Assembly (NCBI GenBank): GCA_034687125.1 | Contig: JAQGBZ010000019.1 | Span: 372,001 to 436,000 of the forward strand | Source of the DNA: Neelides folsomi | Lineage: Eukaryota; Arthropoda; Collembola; Neelipleona; Neelidae | Length of the DNA stretch: 64,000 nucleotides | Reading direction: 5' to 3' | In this document: positions 11,963 through 26,619 of the stretch, piece after piece | Layout of the letters: the number at the start of each line of letters is the position of its first letter | How positions within the stretch are numbered: position 1 is the first letter of the stretch | The notes under the pieces: model-generated | Database searches by the model: none | The model's input: the letters and a program-made list of their open reading frames with translations, nothing else | Told to the model about the DNA's origin: nothing | Position numbers and translations under genes: made by a program

Positions 11963-14900
11963 TAGCTAAGATACAACCTAAATAATACAGTAGTCACTAT
12001 AGTTATTTGATACAAGTACCACAGACTAAAAGGATCTTTCCAAAATACACATGTTAGCATATGTAAATTATATTAAGCTTCAGCGGTTAAATATAAAGTA
12101 TTTGGGCAAAGTTTAGAGATGATTTTAGAGAGCTGAAATACTTAAAAGTGTGTTTGTTTGATATTAAGCGTCCTTAAGGTTCCTTTCCGTGTGCAGAGAG
12201 CATTTGCATAAGTAATGGGATCGATGAGTTTGGCCTGTCGGATCTAATGGAGAGACCGGGTGGGAAGTTGAAAAATGTGGAGAGAGAAAGGAATGTCATC
12301 GCCCGGCACGTGGATCTTTTCATCTCGGACACTCATCTTCATCACGGGGGGAATAAACCGGACTTTCCCTGCCGTTCCTCCCCCAACTCGGACATTAGTC
12401 AAGGGGAATTTCCACGTGGGTCAACAGCCACGCTCACTCAATGTCACTTCACTTAATTAACACTCCAACTTTCTCCTAAAACAATTTTACAACCTCCCTT
12501 TTTTATTTTCTTTCCGTCTGTTTTCATTGAATCTTTCCAATCTCGACCTTAAGCAAAGTAAAATAAAACATATTTTTTAACATTTAATTCCAGCGAATTC
12601 AAATCAGCTATTTTTTTTATTGTAAGTATAAAAATTATCAATGTTTGAACGAATGTCTTTTGGAGTAAATGAATATTTTTGTAATCCATTGTAAAGCTTG
12701 TAAAACATGTGGTCCAGGATTGGAAAAAACGCGACTTGAATTTTTATAAAAAATTCGTCGATAATTATTTATGTATACGATTTTTGCACGGATTTGAGGT
12801 TTTGTTGCATTGTGGATTTTTTGTAAGGAAATATTTTATCAAAATGGGAAAACCTGAATGAGAAAAAGAATCAACCGGTTATTTGAAAAGACCGCGGAAA
12901 GGAGATTTGAGATGGGTTGAATGGAATGACATTTATGAGCTTCGCCATCAATGAAGTTTCTTTAAAAGCTGGAAGAGACGAAGAGCGTCGAGTGGAATTT
13001 TAATCATGCGATTTGAAACTTGAAACTTCTCAATTTTCCCCACAACGCCAGACCACCATTTCCAAGATCTCGTTGGAGAAAGAAAAATGAGAGAAAAATT
13101 GGAATTCCTCCACGACTCTAAACAAACAACCGACGCTTTCTCTCTCGATAGGAATAAAATAAAGAATTCCAATCTCCGAATTTATAACCAACTGCAGGCC
13201 ATTTCATTCTTTTCTCATTAAATCTCTCATTAAACAAAATATTGATACAAGAACCAGAAATATTTCATATGAAGAAAAAGTTCAATCAATTTATCAATTT
13301 TTTCATACAATTCTTAACCCAAAGATCCAAACTTAATTCTAAATACCGACTTTGAGACAATAACAATGAGGTCAGTTTCAATATCTAACTGTTTATTAAA
13401 AACTTCGACATTTTTTCTAGAAATAACTTTTGCAAGAATACCAAATCTATTATGAGAAATGTCATTCATTCAAAATATGATAGAATCTAATAATTAATGT
13501 TTGTCTTAGTTAAAATTGTATTATATTGAATCTTAAATAATACCCCGTTAGTACTTAAATACAGAAACGATAAATTGTGGTATGTTGATGTTTATGAAGA
13601 AAAAACCTAAAATGTCTGCATGGTTGCAACATTTTTGTTCTGGAAATGGGAAGGGAAAGCATCGATAACTGTAAGGTTCAGTTCAGGGACCTGACACATT
13701 AATCCTGAATTGTAGATTGTTCATTGTCCTTGAGAGAAGTGGAAAGAGGGTCTTAAAATAATTTACGAAGGAGTTCCTCCATGGAGAGAATAAACCTTTG
13801 GGTTTTCATGGGAGGAATTAAGAAGAGAAAGGGGATAAATGGAGTATTTCGGCGGCCGCCGCCTCTCGCTGTATCCATCTCTTCCGACCAATTTATCGCC
13901 CATTTGCTCACTCAAACAATCCTCCCCATCCAAGGGGGAAAATGAAGAGTTCGCTAATCTCCCAATCTCCCTTCACTTGGGCTGGAGAAAATTCCAAAAG
14001 GACATTGAAGGGAACTATTTATTTATAAGGGAAGGAATAACATAGAAGTGGGGGAAATATAAGGGAAGAGTAAGTGCCCCCTTCAGCCTTTCACCCACAG
14101 GAACCTTTTCACATCCTCTCCCATCCCTCTCCCATTAACTATCACATGGACTCAAACGTCAGCTTCAACGACCAACTCACACGTTTCCAGGCTTCAAGTC
14201 ACGCCAACGCCAACTTAATATACGATCGACTACCTACCATACACAATGATCATTAAATTCTATTCTTTATTTCACTAGAAACCTATACACTTCAATGGTG
14301 AACATTCTCATTTTTTTAAATTGAAGATTTAATTCATATATCAAATTTTGATTGTGAAAATGCTCTAGTTTGAATTTAAAGTATTTTAGATTTGGAAGGG
14401 GATTGGAAAATGGTCAGAGTTTTCAAATAATGGCTAAAATCGAGTGAACTTGTTGAAGCCGGTTTTGGGGGTAACGAAGTGTGAAATGAGTTTAAAAAAA
14501 TTTTCCCCATCTCGTTTGCCCTGAGGAGCCCTTGAAAGTTGTGTATGTAAGGAGTTGATATATCAGACTTAATTCCCCAAATCCCCAATGGGATTACACA
14601 CACCACACCCGTCTGATTTTTCCGCCCAAAATGAATGGAATCCCATCAACGGCCCCAATAACCACCACTAGACTGTAATTAATGAGCAAAGCCCCAAGGG
14701 TCAAATAGTTCCATACACAAGGTAAAAGACCAAGAGGCTCCTCCAATTCATCGACTCCATTGACTCCCACCAACGATCTTTTCATCCCTTTGGATTCCGA
14801 CGCCCCAATCATCAATTTCCCCACCACAATAGAAAAAACTATCAAGGGCTCGAGAATTGAATTCGGAGGGCGGCTAATGTAAAAAAATCGCAATTTTTCT

Positions 14901-14983
14901 CCTGACAAACCAAACCTTTTTCTAAATCGTACTACTTACAAAACTAACCAATTTATTAAGTACAATACTAAAAACGGCCATTT

Positions 14984-15150
14984 TGTTATATAGTGCCAAT
15001 TCTAAAAATAATTTCATTGTTATCAATAAGTGGCCAAAATGAATGAAACTTGCTTAATAGGGCCAGTGTTAAATAGTGCCAATAAAGTTTATAAAATTAA
15101 TATGTAGTTTAAGAATTAAGAATGCAGTGACTAAATAGTGCCAAGTTGGT
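14984..15150. repeat. Scattered AATAGTGCCAA motif
   Basis: Variants of (A)ATAGTGCCAA occur at about 14989, 15071 and 15132, with related GGCCA words between them. The spacing is irregular, so this is a weak degenerate repeat rather than a clean tandem array. Confidence 0.3.
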
Positions 15151-18100
15151 CTAATAATTTAGCTAATTTAATCTGGATGATTTAAAAACATGTTTGTTTA
15201 TATAAACTTGGTAAACTTACTGTGGATGTAAGGAGCAGTAAATGAAGGATAACTTTTTCTCTATCGGGGAGAATGAGAGCTAAAAGATGAGAGTTTTGCC
15301 CATAAACTCCACTTCTTCTCTTCCTGAAGTAATAAGAGAAAGCAAAGCATAATTTACCATAAGACTCCCCTCTTTGTTCTCCTTTTTTGGAAGTTGAATG
15401 GGAAAGTTGGAGCGTTTTTGGCCCAATGTGGTTTCCCAACTCCAATACATTCCTTCTCATTTACAAAACAAAAGGAGGAAATAAATGGGAAAGAAACTCA
15501 TAAACAAATGTCGTTCAAGACGTTCATAGTTTAACCTTTAATGTTCCATTTCCAAAGAATCTCCACTTACAACAACAAATGTTTTCATCATGCCTATTTT
15601 ATTACATCTTTAATTTCTCATTCTTCTCTTCAATCTCTTGCTGATCGGAATTTAATTTTACTATACATCTGCTCGTGTCATTCGTCAGATCGATATTTGA
15701 AAATTCAGCGTGCAAATACAAAAAATTTCACATTTGATGCAATTTGCAATGTTTTTAAAATTCAAATAAAAATTCAAATATGAAAATGAAATTCAAATAT
15801 GAAAATGAAAATACTCTATGCTCTGGTGGTTTAATGAAGTTTAATCGACAAAATAATCTTAATAATCCCGGAAACGATAAATTGGAATGGCGGATTATCC
15901 CGCTTAAAAATAATTTCCCTTAAGCCAATAAAGCTCATTCTTCATTGAGTTCATTGTAGGAAAAAGAGTTTAAAAAGAGAAAGATGGGAGAGCGGAGAAT
16001 TTATTCCCAGTTGGAAGTGTCCATTAGGCGGAGGAGAATTAGGGAGGATTTCCCTCACCACTTTCCCCCTCTGCTCAAATGAGGCAATTAAAAGGGAAGA
16101 GGAGGAAAAACTTCATTTGATTCTCTCTTTAAGGACACAATTAAGATACTGCCAAGGCGGCCTTTTCAAATTTCCTACTTTCCTCTTAAAATTGTACTCG
16201 CGCGTTATCATTACGAAACATCGAGTCCTTTCATTGTGAAGATGAAATTTAATGAGATGAAAGTCCCCCACTTTACAACTCAGCTTTGTTGCTTTCGACA
16301 ATTTTAATATTCAACATACCCTCTTTTAACCTTTTCTTATTATTTTTGACAACTCTTGAGATTTCTTGCTAATTGTAAACATTTCTCTTTTAATTTGCAA
16401 AGTAGCAAATAACAGAAATAACTATCCTACAGCAAATGCCATTTTACATAAGAAGATAATTTTGAATATGAAGAGCCTAAAATGATGATTCTACTGCAAA
16501 ATGCAATTGCAACAACTTGGAAATTATTTTAATTGCGAATTATTGTTCCAATTGTAGTAAGTTTGTATCAGAATGAAAATTAGAATAAAAATAGCGGATT
16601 TTGCCATGCTTGCGCGCGCAATTTGAAATAATATCAATTAGATTCTTTTTCTTCTGGTACATTAATTAAAGTAATGTCTCTTGAAGTAAATGAAATGTAT
16701 ATAGTTGTAAGTACGTGTTAAACCAATAAATAAAAGGACAAAAACATGTTTAGAAGCTCCAGTGCTCCACTTTTAATCTTTTTTTATTTGACTTTAACTG
16801 GTTCATAAAAATGGGGCAAGTTTTGGTTTTAATTCTCTCCTTGGTCCTCATATTCGTCCTTTGTCTCGCGACGGTCGGATGAATAAATAGACTCAAAGCC
16901 TAAGTTGGCTTTGGGGTAATAAATGGGGAGTTGCGGGTAAAAGGTATAGCCGCCCATGTCTTTAAACCCCTTAAACAATGGAGAATCTTCTTTGTAGTAC
17001 GTAAGGAGCTATTAGTAAAAGTATTATTTGGCCAAGGGAAAAGTTCCCCATAAATTACTCGGGAGAGGAGATGGGAAGATAGGCAATTCAATTGATTTAT
17101 CCCCAACTCCGGACTTGGTAATATCATCATCTTTTTCCATTCACCTCCTTCAATTCCTTCAAAGAAATAATTTACTTTTTTCAATTCCTATTCTTCCTAT
17201 GATGTGGAAAGGAGTCTTATTGGACTTTTCATTTCTGCTTTATGACTCTCATTTGCTAGTCGCATCTTCCATTCATCCTTTATCTTCCGCTTCAAATTTT
17301 AAAAAAAACCCGCTGCTTTTTTATGCAACGACATGAATTCTATTGATTTCTCCAAAATCCACAAAATTCCCAAAGAATGGCTAAATGTGGATGGACAAGT
17401 GAACGCATGTGGAAAGGAAATTGAAATAATAGATCTCAATAAAGATGTGCATATCATGTACAGATAAACTTTCTTCCGCTTGTTACATTTTATTTAATAA
17501 CATTAATAAGCTAATTTCTGCTATAATCATATTAATTTAAATTTTGCTATATAAGTGAGCCAAAAATAAATATGTAAAATGTTAAAAAGTTAATTAAATT
17601 AACTTTTTATTTAATTTCGTATTTTGGTAATAAATAAAGCATTATAGAATTACTAACATTTAAAGTTACCATGATGACTAAATTGACTAAAAACTGCTAT
17701 GGTTTCAAAAAAGTAAAATAGAATTAAATAGATCTCCCAGCCATTACATAACATTTATATGAATGATCTCATGACTCTTTTATGTTATCTGAGTTGAACA
17801 TGCAGAGTTGGTAAAAGTTGGATGGGGACGCGAAGTTGTCTAACAAGGGAGAGATGCTCGCATTATATAGAACGAGACGTAATCGATATGGTGACTCGAG
17901 CGAGAGTCGATTTCCCCAATTAATATATTTCTCCTCCTCCGCCTTAATGGGAAAGAGCGGAAGGAAAAAAAGGAACAAAAAAGTCCTCAGCCCACAAACG
18001 AAATGTGAGAAGGAAAAAAAGTTGATCACTTTTCCCCTTCTTATACAACTTTGTTTTCTCCTTCGCCCAACCACCCAAACTTTCCGATCTTTTATCATTA

Positions 18101-20040
18101 TATTGGATTACACATCTTGGCATCATCAACCTTTTTTATAAAGAATATTATATGCGTAATAATACGTGATAAATACTACAGAGTATATCCTAGTACCATA
18201 TGGTACATTATGTACTTTGCTGTATTTTATACCTATACATATATACTGATTCAAAATAAATAATTCACTGTAAATATTTAAGTAAAAATAGAATAAATAG
18301 ATGTAATTTTATTCAAAAACCATTAAGTTGACACAGTATTTAGTTTTTTCGTGCTTTCACCAGAATATTTTCCCGTGTGTTTTGAATTACAAAAGATTTT
18401 TATGAAAAAAAGGCGTCAATTGTTGACTCAAATTTCCCTCCCCATCCCCATTAGTTTGAACAAACAAAGAATGGGGAAAATTGCTGACTTCTATTTATTA
18501 TTTGTGATATGGAAGGGCTTTGGATTAGAAATGGGGCTTTGGGCAAATACGTTGTATTTATTCTAATGGGGAGGGGAGTTCCATTAGAAGTCCATTAGAC
18601 GCTCCATCGTCATTTCCTCCCCACCCAAACGTCCCTGTCGCTCTCTTTTTTATTTCTCGACACGTGCGAAGATCATCTTCCTATGAAAACCACTTCCATA
18701 AACGTCCTTATCAAAACACTTCTATTTTCTTTACTCCCAAATTCCCACTTCACTCCTTGAGACAAATCATCAGTCAAATCTCTCCGATTTGTCTACTAGA
18801 AATTCGAAAATAATTTTTTTAGAAAAGCGTAATTCAAAAATAGGAAAAAATATTTATTTGTTTGATTATTTATTAGAGTTTATTTATTATAGTTATTTAT
18901 TATTTACATTTTTCACTTATTATACTCTAAATATTAGAATTTAATCCTAAATCTCTCTATTTTGCAAAAATGGTAAAACAAATCAAAAGGAAACTAGAAA
19001 ATCGAATTTTTCAATATTTGTAAATTTGTGCAAATTGGAAAATGGTTATTGGCTAAATTGAAATTGTGTTTCAATTGAATATTGAGATGGAAGAGTTGAT
19101 AAAAGTTGTGGTTTTGGGTGTTGAAGAGGAGTTCCGCACTTTCTTTTCATTTTCTTGGGTAAAAAAGGGAGCGTATTAGGGAATTGGCGTTGTGGCCCTG
19201 GTCGGTGACTCCAACTGATTGCCTTTTTCTCCTCCTGTCAGACCAAACTACGGCTAAAGTCCCAACAACCAACCCATCTTCAATGATGTAATCTCCCTCT
19301 TCTGAACCGCCCCATATATCACATACATAACAGAAACCGGGCCTTTTCTCCATTTCTTTCCCCTAGTTCAAGGAATAGGAATCTTGCATATAAAATATCC
19401 AGCTATTGGATATATAAGAACTACTGGAAATATATTTATTGGTATATAGAAGAAATAGAGATATGTAGGAAATATGCATAGGAGAAATATAGGGCAAATG
19501 ATAGAAAGATATAGGCCGAAAATGGGGAAATGGGAAAAACTAAAGGGATGGATAGAAAATGCATAGAGACAACTTAGGTTGGTGGACTTGGGATAGGAAA
19601 TGCGAAGCATAGGAAAAATATCAGGGAAAAGTAAGGAAAGTTTCGACCGGGTTGTTCCCTTACAAAGGACATCCTTGAATGAATGAGCCTCATTTCAATT
19701 TTATCGTCTGGGAAGTCGATGGAGGGATCCTTTAAAACCCTCACATATGCGAACCTCAAGTTCTTTAAACCAAGGAGTGAAAGATCCTTTAAAAAGTAAA
19801 GTAAACCCCTCGAGCCTCCTCACATACAATTCCTCCTCCAAATCTCCGGTTAGGCTCAGCAAATATAAGAAAGAAACTCAAATTCCGCCTCAAAACCCCT
19901 CCATTCCCTCAAACTTCAAAAATAACGGTCCTAAATAAGGAAGAAAGGACGGGAAAATGGGAGAACACAATTGAATCTGATACAATAGAAAATCAAATTA
20001 TTTATTCTGTACAGAAACCAGGGGTCATTTTTCAAAAATA

Positions 20041-20074
20041 ACCGCCTTCAGGACAAAACCGCCTTCAGGACAAA
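20041..20074. repeat. Perfect 17-bp tandem duplication
   Basis: ACCGCCTTCAGGACAAA is present twice head to tail with no mismatch, in otherwise non-coding DNA. It is probably a recent replication-slippage event. Confidence 0.8.
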
Positions 20075-23000
20075 AATCTTTCTTTTATGGCCATTGAGCC
20101 TAAATCATGCACATTGCATTTTCATAATAATGGTTTCAAATTCTATAGCCTTGGGGCATTTGACCAAAATCGGCCAAATAGGAAAACCTTCGGATTTGTG
20201 GAAAATTATTTATGAATGGAAGGATCTGTGTACTTATGGATTTGTAATGGATTAAACTTTTCCTCAAACACAATGTAAGTATTTTATAGGAGAGATTTTG
20301 AAAGTTGTGGACCAGAGTTGACCTGGAGTCAAAGAGCGGTACAAAGAGTTCTCGTGGGGGTTAAAAAGTTTTTCGGGTGGTTTTCTCAGGTTCGGAGGGT
20401 GCGATGGAGCGACGAGAGGACGAAGTGGGTAATTTAATAATTTATAATAGAAAGAAAATATTTGAGCTATAAGGCGCGGAGCATTAAAGGAATCCAAAAG
20501 GGGAGCTTTATGAAGAGATCCACTTGGAGAAAAGCCAAAATCGGAGGAGGAGGAGAAAGAAACTCCTTTTAAGTAAAACTTTTAGAGAAATATTCCGGGG
20601 GAAAAGCTGGAGGTTCCAGCAGAAAACGACGTACAAATGGTCAGGAATACTCAGACCAAATACTCCTTTGACGTCACGCTCAAATATATTTTCCTATAAA
20701 TAAGGAAACCCTTTATGGGAAACTTCTAACAGAGGTCAAACCTCCGTTTAATTAAATGCTAATAAAAACAATTACATATTCTTTTATTGACCAAACTTCC
20801 ATTATAACAATTTAAACACCTTTTAATCAACAAATAAAACTTTATCTTTTTTAAAAAAATATCTTAAATTTTTAAAACTTTTGCATAAAATATTTATTTA
20901 GAAAGATAAAAAATCCTTTAGATTCCCAGAAATTCTTAATTAAAATCCATCCAAATCGAATAAAAAAACTAATGTAGAATTTATTAAAGAAAAATGAACC
21001 ACTATAAAATAAATAAATTATAATTATTTTAGCTTAGTTAGCAATTCAAAATGTTATTTATGGAGGACATTTAGTAATAGACAATTAAATGGATTATAAA
21101 ATTATAACAAAGAACTTAAACCCCCCAAAGAAATTTCAATTTAAGGAAAGTTGAAGGAACTAAACCGCACTTTATGATTTTATTTCCCCTAAAAATACCA
21201 AAGGGAGTGAATAAAACAAAAGCGTAAAGATCTCATTCTTCTTTCTTTTAAAATATTGTTCAGCACAAATAGACAGAATAAGAATTGAGAGAAAGTTGGA
21301 AAAGAGTTTTAAGAGGCTCATTGAATTAATTAATTAAAAATTCCAGGGTTTCTCTCAAGAAGAAGAAGGGCATTAAAATACTTATGAACCAAGGAAAGGA
21401 AACGCATGGAGTTGAGAAGGTGAATGTAGTAATTAATTTCCTCATTTTAATTGCCTTCCTCCTAATGGAAGTTCGAGGAGGAGAATTAATAACTCCAGCC
21501 GCTCCTAAACATCGCCCGGTTCTAAACAACTCTTTTATTTCATTAATTGAACAAACGGGATGAATGGGAAAGTTGGGGGGAACGACCAGTTTGGGAAAAC
21601 ATTTATTTTCTTAACATTTCAACTACGACGATCATGATTTCTTAAACAACGTTGACTTTTAATCAAAGTATTATGATCCGCTTTCTCATTGTTTAGAAAC
21701 TCTATAATTTTACCCAGACTTTCACTCTAATTTAATTAACTTGTTTATTTAGGATAAAAATTTAAATATCCCCGCGAGCTAAATCAAGTAGCAATTTTTA
21801 GTTCACTTAGCTTCAGTTGCCATAGTGATCTTAAAATCTTGAATATTTTCGTGCTGTCCTTCTTATTTATTGAATGATTAATATTTTGTTCTGAAATTTC
21901 ATTCATTGATTTTTTAAATCAATAAGAAATAAATAATGGACGCTGGAATTGAAAACGTGAGAATTCCGTATGGGACATTTCGAAAAATTTTAAAACTTAA
22001 TCATGATCTCTTAAATATTGATAAATGAATTTTGGAGTTTAATAAATAGTGATGAGTGTATGATGCGGAATTTCGATTGGGGAAGGAATCTTGATTAAAT
22101 TAAGATTATAAATTCATTTCCCCTCCTTAAAGAAAGATGGATCAATGGGAAATTGGAATTTGGGAAATGTGGGTGAAAAAGTTGGGCCCGTCTTCCTCAA
22201 GGATCTTCCTAACTAGATTCTGTCTGGATTGATAAATATAAAAAAATTCATTCAATTCCCTATTTCTTTCTGGGGGACAAATGAGCGAAGTTTCCCTGCA
22301 TGTCCTCATGTGGATGTCTAAAAGGAGAAAAAAACTGAAGAAGTCTCCAATTCCGCATCACTTCCGTTTGGGAGAAAAAGTTTGCGTGAACGAAGCGTGA
22401 AGGTTTCCCTACGACTTGCCCCATATATAATATCTAACGAACAGAAAGTTTTTATTTTCATTTTTTCAATCCACATCAACTCCCAGTTTCGTGCGGATGA
22501 TGATGAGAGTCAAAGGAAGGAAATTAATGAGAAATTAATTAAATGCTAATTTGAGCAAAGGGAGGAATTCGCCTAATGGGTCAATTAACCTCCACGCGAC
22601 AAAATAATTTAATTACCATAAAACTAACCCTCCAAAAATGGAAAGAAACACCCTTTTTTATAATACAAAACTAAAGCTAAATGCTGCGCTTATTCTTTAT
22701 TCTGCGTTTAAAAGAGCAGACATTTAAAAATTCCTAACGTTAGCACGGCGCGAAGATTCAAACACTTGAAATGCATTTAAATTTGTTAATTAAAGATTCT
22801 CACCTTTCACTTTAACTCCAAGAAGTTAAATAGTAATTCATGCGAAGAATTTCATAACAATGAGATAATCAAATCACTTAAGGAAAACCAAGGAGTTTGA
22901 ACTTTGGCGGGGAAATAAAGTTTAAAGCACTGTTGACTTTAAGGGTTTAAAATTAAGAAAACGTCGCTTTTTGACTCACGTCGGAATTCTCAACTTTCCC

Positions 23001-26000
23001 ATTATATGAGTTTTCATCCTAAGGACCCTCAACGTCACTTCCGTCTCCTTCCCTTCTCCTTCCCTTTCCCTTCTGAGGGAATTAAACTCACTTTTTCCTT
23101 TCAAACTGACAGTTAATCAAGAGAAGATTCTCGAGATCACATTCGACAAACTTTGGCTCAACAACTCTCAAACACTTTCCCAAATCTTGGCAAATCTTTC
23201 TCCAATCCCTTCAATGCCCAATCTCAAGGTTTTTTTTATCTGATCACTTTTTACCTCAAATTAGACAAGATAGAGATTTCATCGCATTGCCAAGAGAATA
23301 CAATTCCACGTTTATGGAACAATATAAAGGAATCAGTTCATCAATATTTAATCCCTTTCACACACTCACTTTGGGTACAATAGGAGTTTAACACTGTTAA
23401 ATGAGATGTTGGGGTCGTTGGGGTTAAAAGATGCGGTTGCTATGGTTCCTATTGTTGGTTTAACGGTTGGCGGAGTAGCGGTTTTTTATATTCTGGGTTA
23501 AGTGGATTAAGAGGCACTTAATTGTGTTGGAGCGTGGGAGCGAACGGGAAGGAGCGAGTGGGGAAGGAAGTGGAATATGAGTGAGGGAGTTTGTTGGGGC
23601 CGAAGGGAGTTAAGTGCTGAGTCGGCGGCTTTCGCTCCTCCCGGAACCAAAAGGCCCCCCTTCGATCGTCGTAGACAAAATGACGCGTCGAAACTCCCGC
23701 CGTCTCGATTTCCAGCCCCCGCCATTGAAATTACAATCCCTTTAGTTCGGCCCTTAGTAAACCGACCCTTTATCTGGAGGTTTAAGGCCCTAAATGGACA
23801 TAATAAAGGAAAGTGGTTCCGCAGAAGTCGTAAAATTCTATTGACAATTTTTTCTCACCATTTTTTCACTTTTAGAAACATTTTAGAAACATTTTAATTT
23901 TCTAATTTAATTTTTCCATTATTTTTTACTTCCTTATAAACCTTTATTATAAATTAGTTTTCTTTCGGTGACAGAAAACTTGTCATTAACTAATTTTTTA
24001 TTTCCTTAATGATTCAAAAAATCTATTTTTTATTTTAATTGACAGTTTTATTATAGTTATAATTTAATTATAAAAAAATATGGTAAAACATCATGGTTTT
24101 TGGAATAGAGTGCGAGGGTTGCAAGTTGCAATATGATGGGATTTTTATTTTAATAGTAAGATGAAAAAAATTGAGAAGAAACTGTTGAGTTTGTGAAATG
24201 GAGATGAATAAATTTTGTAGAGTGGTTCTACCTTTCCTTGTCAGTTGATTCACTCGTTAAGACTCTCATTTGAAAGGAAGATGAGGAGAAATTGACAGGT
24301 GAAGGCGGGAAAACCAAAATCTCCTTCTTCACACTCTACAAATTCCCATTCATTTTGGGAAATCAAATCCTCATTTTCCTCAAACCCACAACTCATATTA
24401 CGAGAGATGGAAATGCTCTTAATTCAAATGCCGCTTTCACGCTTCATTCACTCAACCCCGCCAATTGGAAAATCCAATTTTTGGCACGCATAAATTCATT
24501 AATCCCCAAATTCACATTTAGAGGACCAATTTGTATTTATTACAAAAGAACAAAGGAGTTTAATCTCTTCATTTACAACCATTCTCCAGAATACAACCAA
24601 TCCAATAAATTGCTCTTACTCTTGGCTATATTAAAATACACAGTTCAACAGTATATTAAAAGGTATATCCTGCTAGTAGTCGTTTGAGTAATAGTAAGTT
24701 AAACTTGTAGCCAAACACGTAGTCAAACTTTATAATTCATCTCAAGCAATGTTCTGATAAATTTCTAAATTACAAAACTACAAATTCTAATTTGCCTCTT
24801 AAATGGGTCGTTTATTCATAATGGCCTTGATGGATATTGGAAAAGGTGAACGTGGTTGATAAAATGGATAAAATTCCACTGAATTTGTTTATAAAGGTGT
24901 AAAATTGCAAAATAAGATTTTATTGGGAAATTTCCTCGTGAAGAATTTAAAGGGAGAGGTGAAATCGGTTCACTCTCAATTCACCTCCCATCAAAAGGAG
25001 TAATGGAATGCGATAAATCATGGATGTGATAGAAAGATCCTCTCAATGTGCACAACCGCAATGCCCAAATACTCAAAGGAACCTCAAAGTGTTCAAAATT
25101 TCCAATTTAAAATATTCCAACAATCATTTCCACAATAATTCCTTTGCATTCTTCGTCAATGTCATTCGGCACTTCTTGAAAATCCTTTTAAACGCAAAAT
25201 CAATCTGCAGTTCATTTATTTTTAAACCATAGACATATTTATCGAGATACTTAATGTTTCATAAATTGTCATTTTAAAACCATTTCAAAGACTTCAAGGA
25301 TTATTTTAATTTATCATTAAAACATTCTATAAAAATCAAATAACTATAACATGTATGAATAAAGAAAAAATTTACTTTAAGTACATTAAAATATCTCCAT
25401 AACAACAAAATAATAAATTCATGGCAATATATAGCATTATCTTATTTTTATAATAGAAAATTTATCAGAACGCTCAGGAAATTTGATTTTATGTTTAATA
25501 TTAAATCGTAATGGAAATGTAACGTGTGCAAAGGACACTCTATCCAACTTGTAATATAATCTATTAATATGGGTCTAATAAACAAGTAAAGTCATTAATT
25601 ATGCTCCATTGAGTGAAAAATTATTTGATCAGGATTAAACGCATTGCATTGCATTTGAAGAAGTTGAGCCTTTATATTCTGTAAGTGATTGGAGTTCATA
25701 GCCCAGATATGCCCCATAATATCCAATATTATACAGCGCAGAGAAGTAAATAAAGTGTTTTTGTGAAGGGTCCTTGAAAGCCGTGTTCAAATACGCTCGG
25801 GTTTTCCCTATAATGGTTAATAATGTGTATTTGTATATTACAGTGAAGGGGGTTGATAATATAAGGAGCATCTTGAGCTGATTATGTGACTTTATTCCTC
25901 TTTTCTTTCCCTTATGAACCGGCCCTGAAGGAGGGAAAGGAAACGTGAGAAGTTTCTTTAAATGTCCCTCAAATGCCCCAAAAAGGGGCGTAGAAACCGG

Positions 26001-26619
26001 AACAAAGGGCGATAAAAGAGACGGCCATGGTTAATATAGAACCAATGGGCACTTATATAACTTAACTATAACAAATCTTATAATTATAGTCTTGTATGGA
26101 CCATATACAACCTTGTACATACATTTTATGTCCCTGGATATAATAAGTATCTTGTATGTCTTGTTTAAATAGGAGAGCCATATCAAATTTCTTGAGTTGT
26201 TCAATAAAAGAGATTCGAGGTATGAAAAGAATCTCGGTGCGGTTTCCTCAGGAAATCATTTTCCAAAATCTTTTATGCCATTTGCTTCATATTGGTTCAG
26301 TTTAATTCAAAATTATTTGATTTATGATTCTAATCTTATGTTATTGACTTTCAATTTCATTCCCATACAAAGTAAATCTGTACATATGGGAGTTCAACTT
26401 GGGAAATTGGGGAAAAGATCAAGATTTCATTTTTATAGGAAATCACCAAATCATTATTCATTTTTATTATGTCATGTCTGTGCCAATAATAAATAAAATT
26501 GTCAATTAATCAAATTGTGTTTCATTTAATATTTTCTACTGCAGATATTTTTATTGCAGTTAACTTTACAAATCGTGATTTTCCATGTTACAATTAAAAA
26601 TTAAATGTCTACACTACTA

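Larger units (their letters stand above)
10693..26619. other. Long gene-poor stretch upstream of NMDAR2
   Basis: About 16 kb with no open reading frame that I can support as a gene. Small GC-richer purine- or pyrimidine-rich patches (AAGGGAGG, CCTCCTC types) alternate with AT-rich sequence, and open frames within the patches overlap on both strands without a family signature. It should contain the NMDAR2 promoter and any 5' UTR exons, which I cannot place. The only clear structures are the foldback element at 11795-11962 and a 17-bp tandem duplication at 20041-20074. Confidence 0.5.

Noticed and set aside
12247-12460. Two overlapping plus-strand frames in a GC-rich patch
   Set aside because: No domain and no splice partner; likely chance.
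23507-23897. Overlapping frames on both strands in a GC-rich patch
   Set aside because: Low-complexity, proline/arginine-rich translations with no splice borders or recognised domain.
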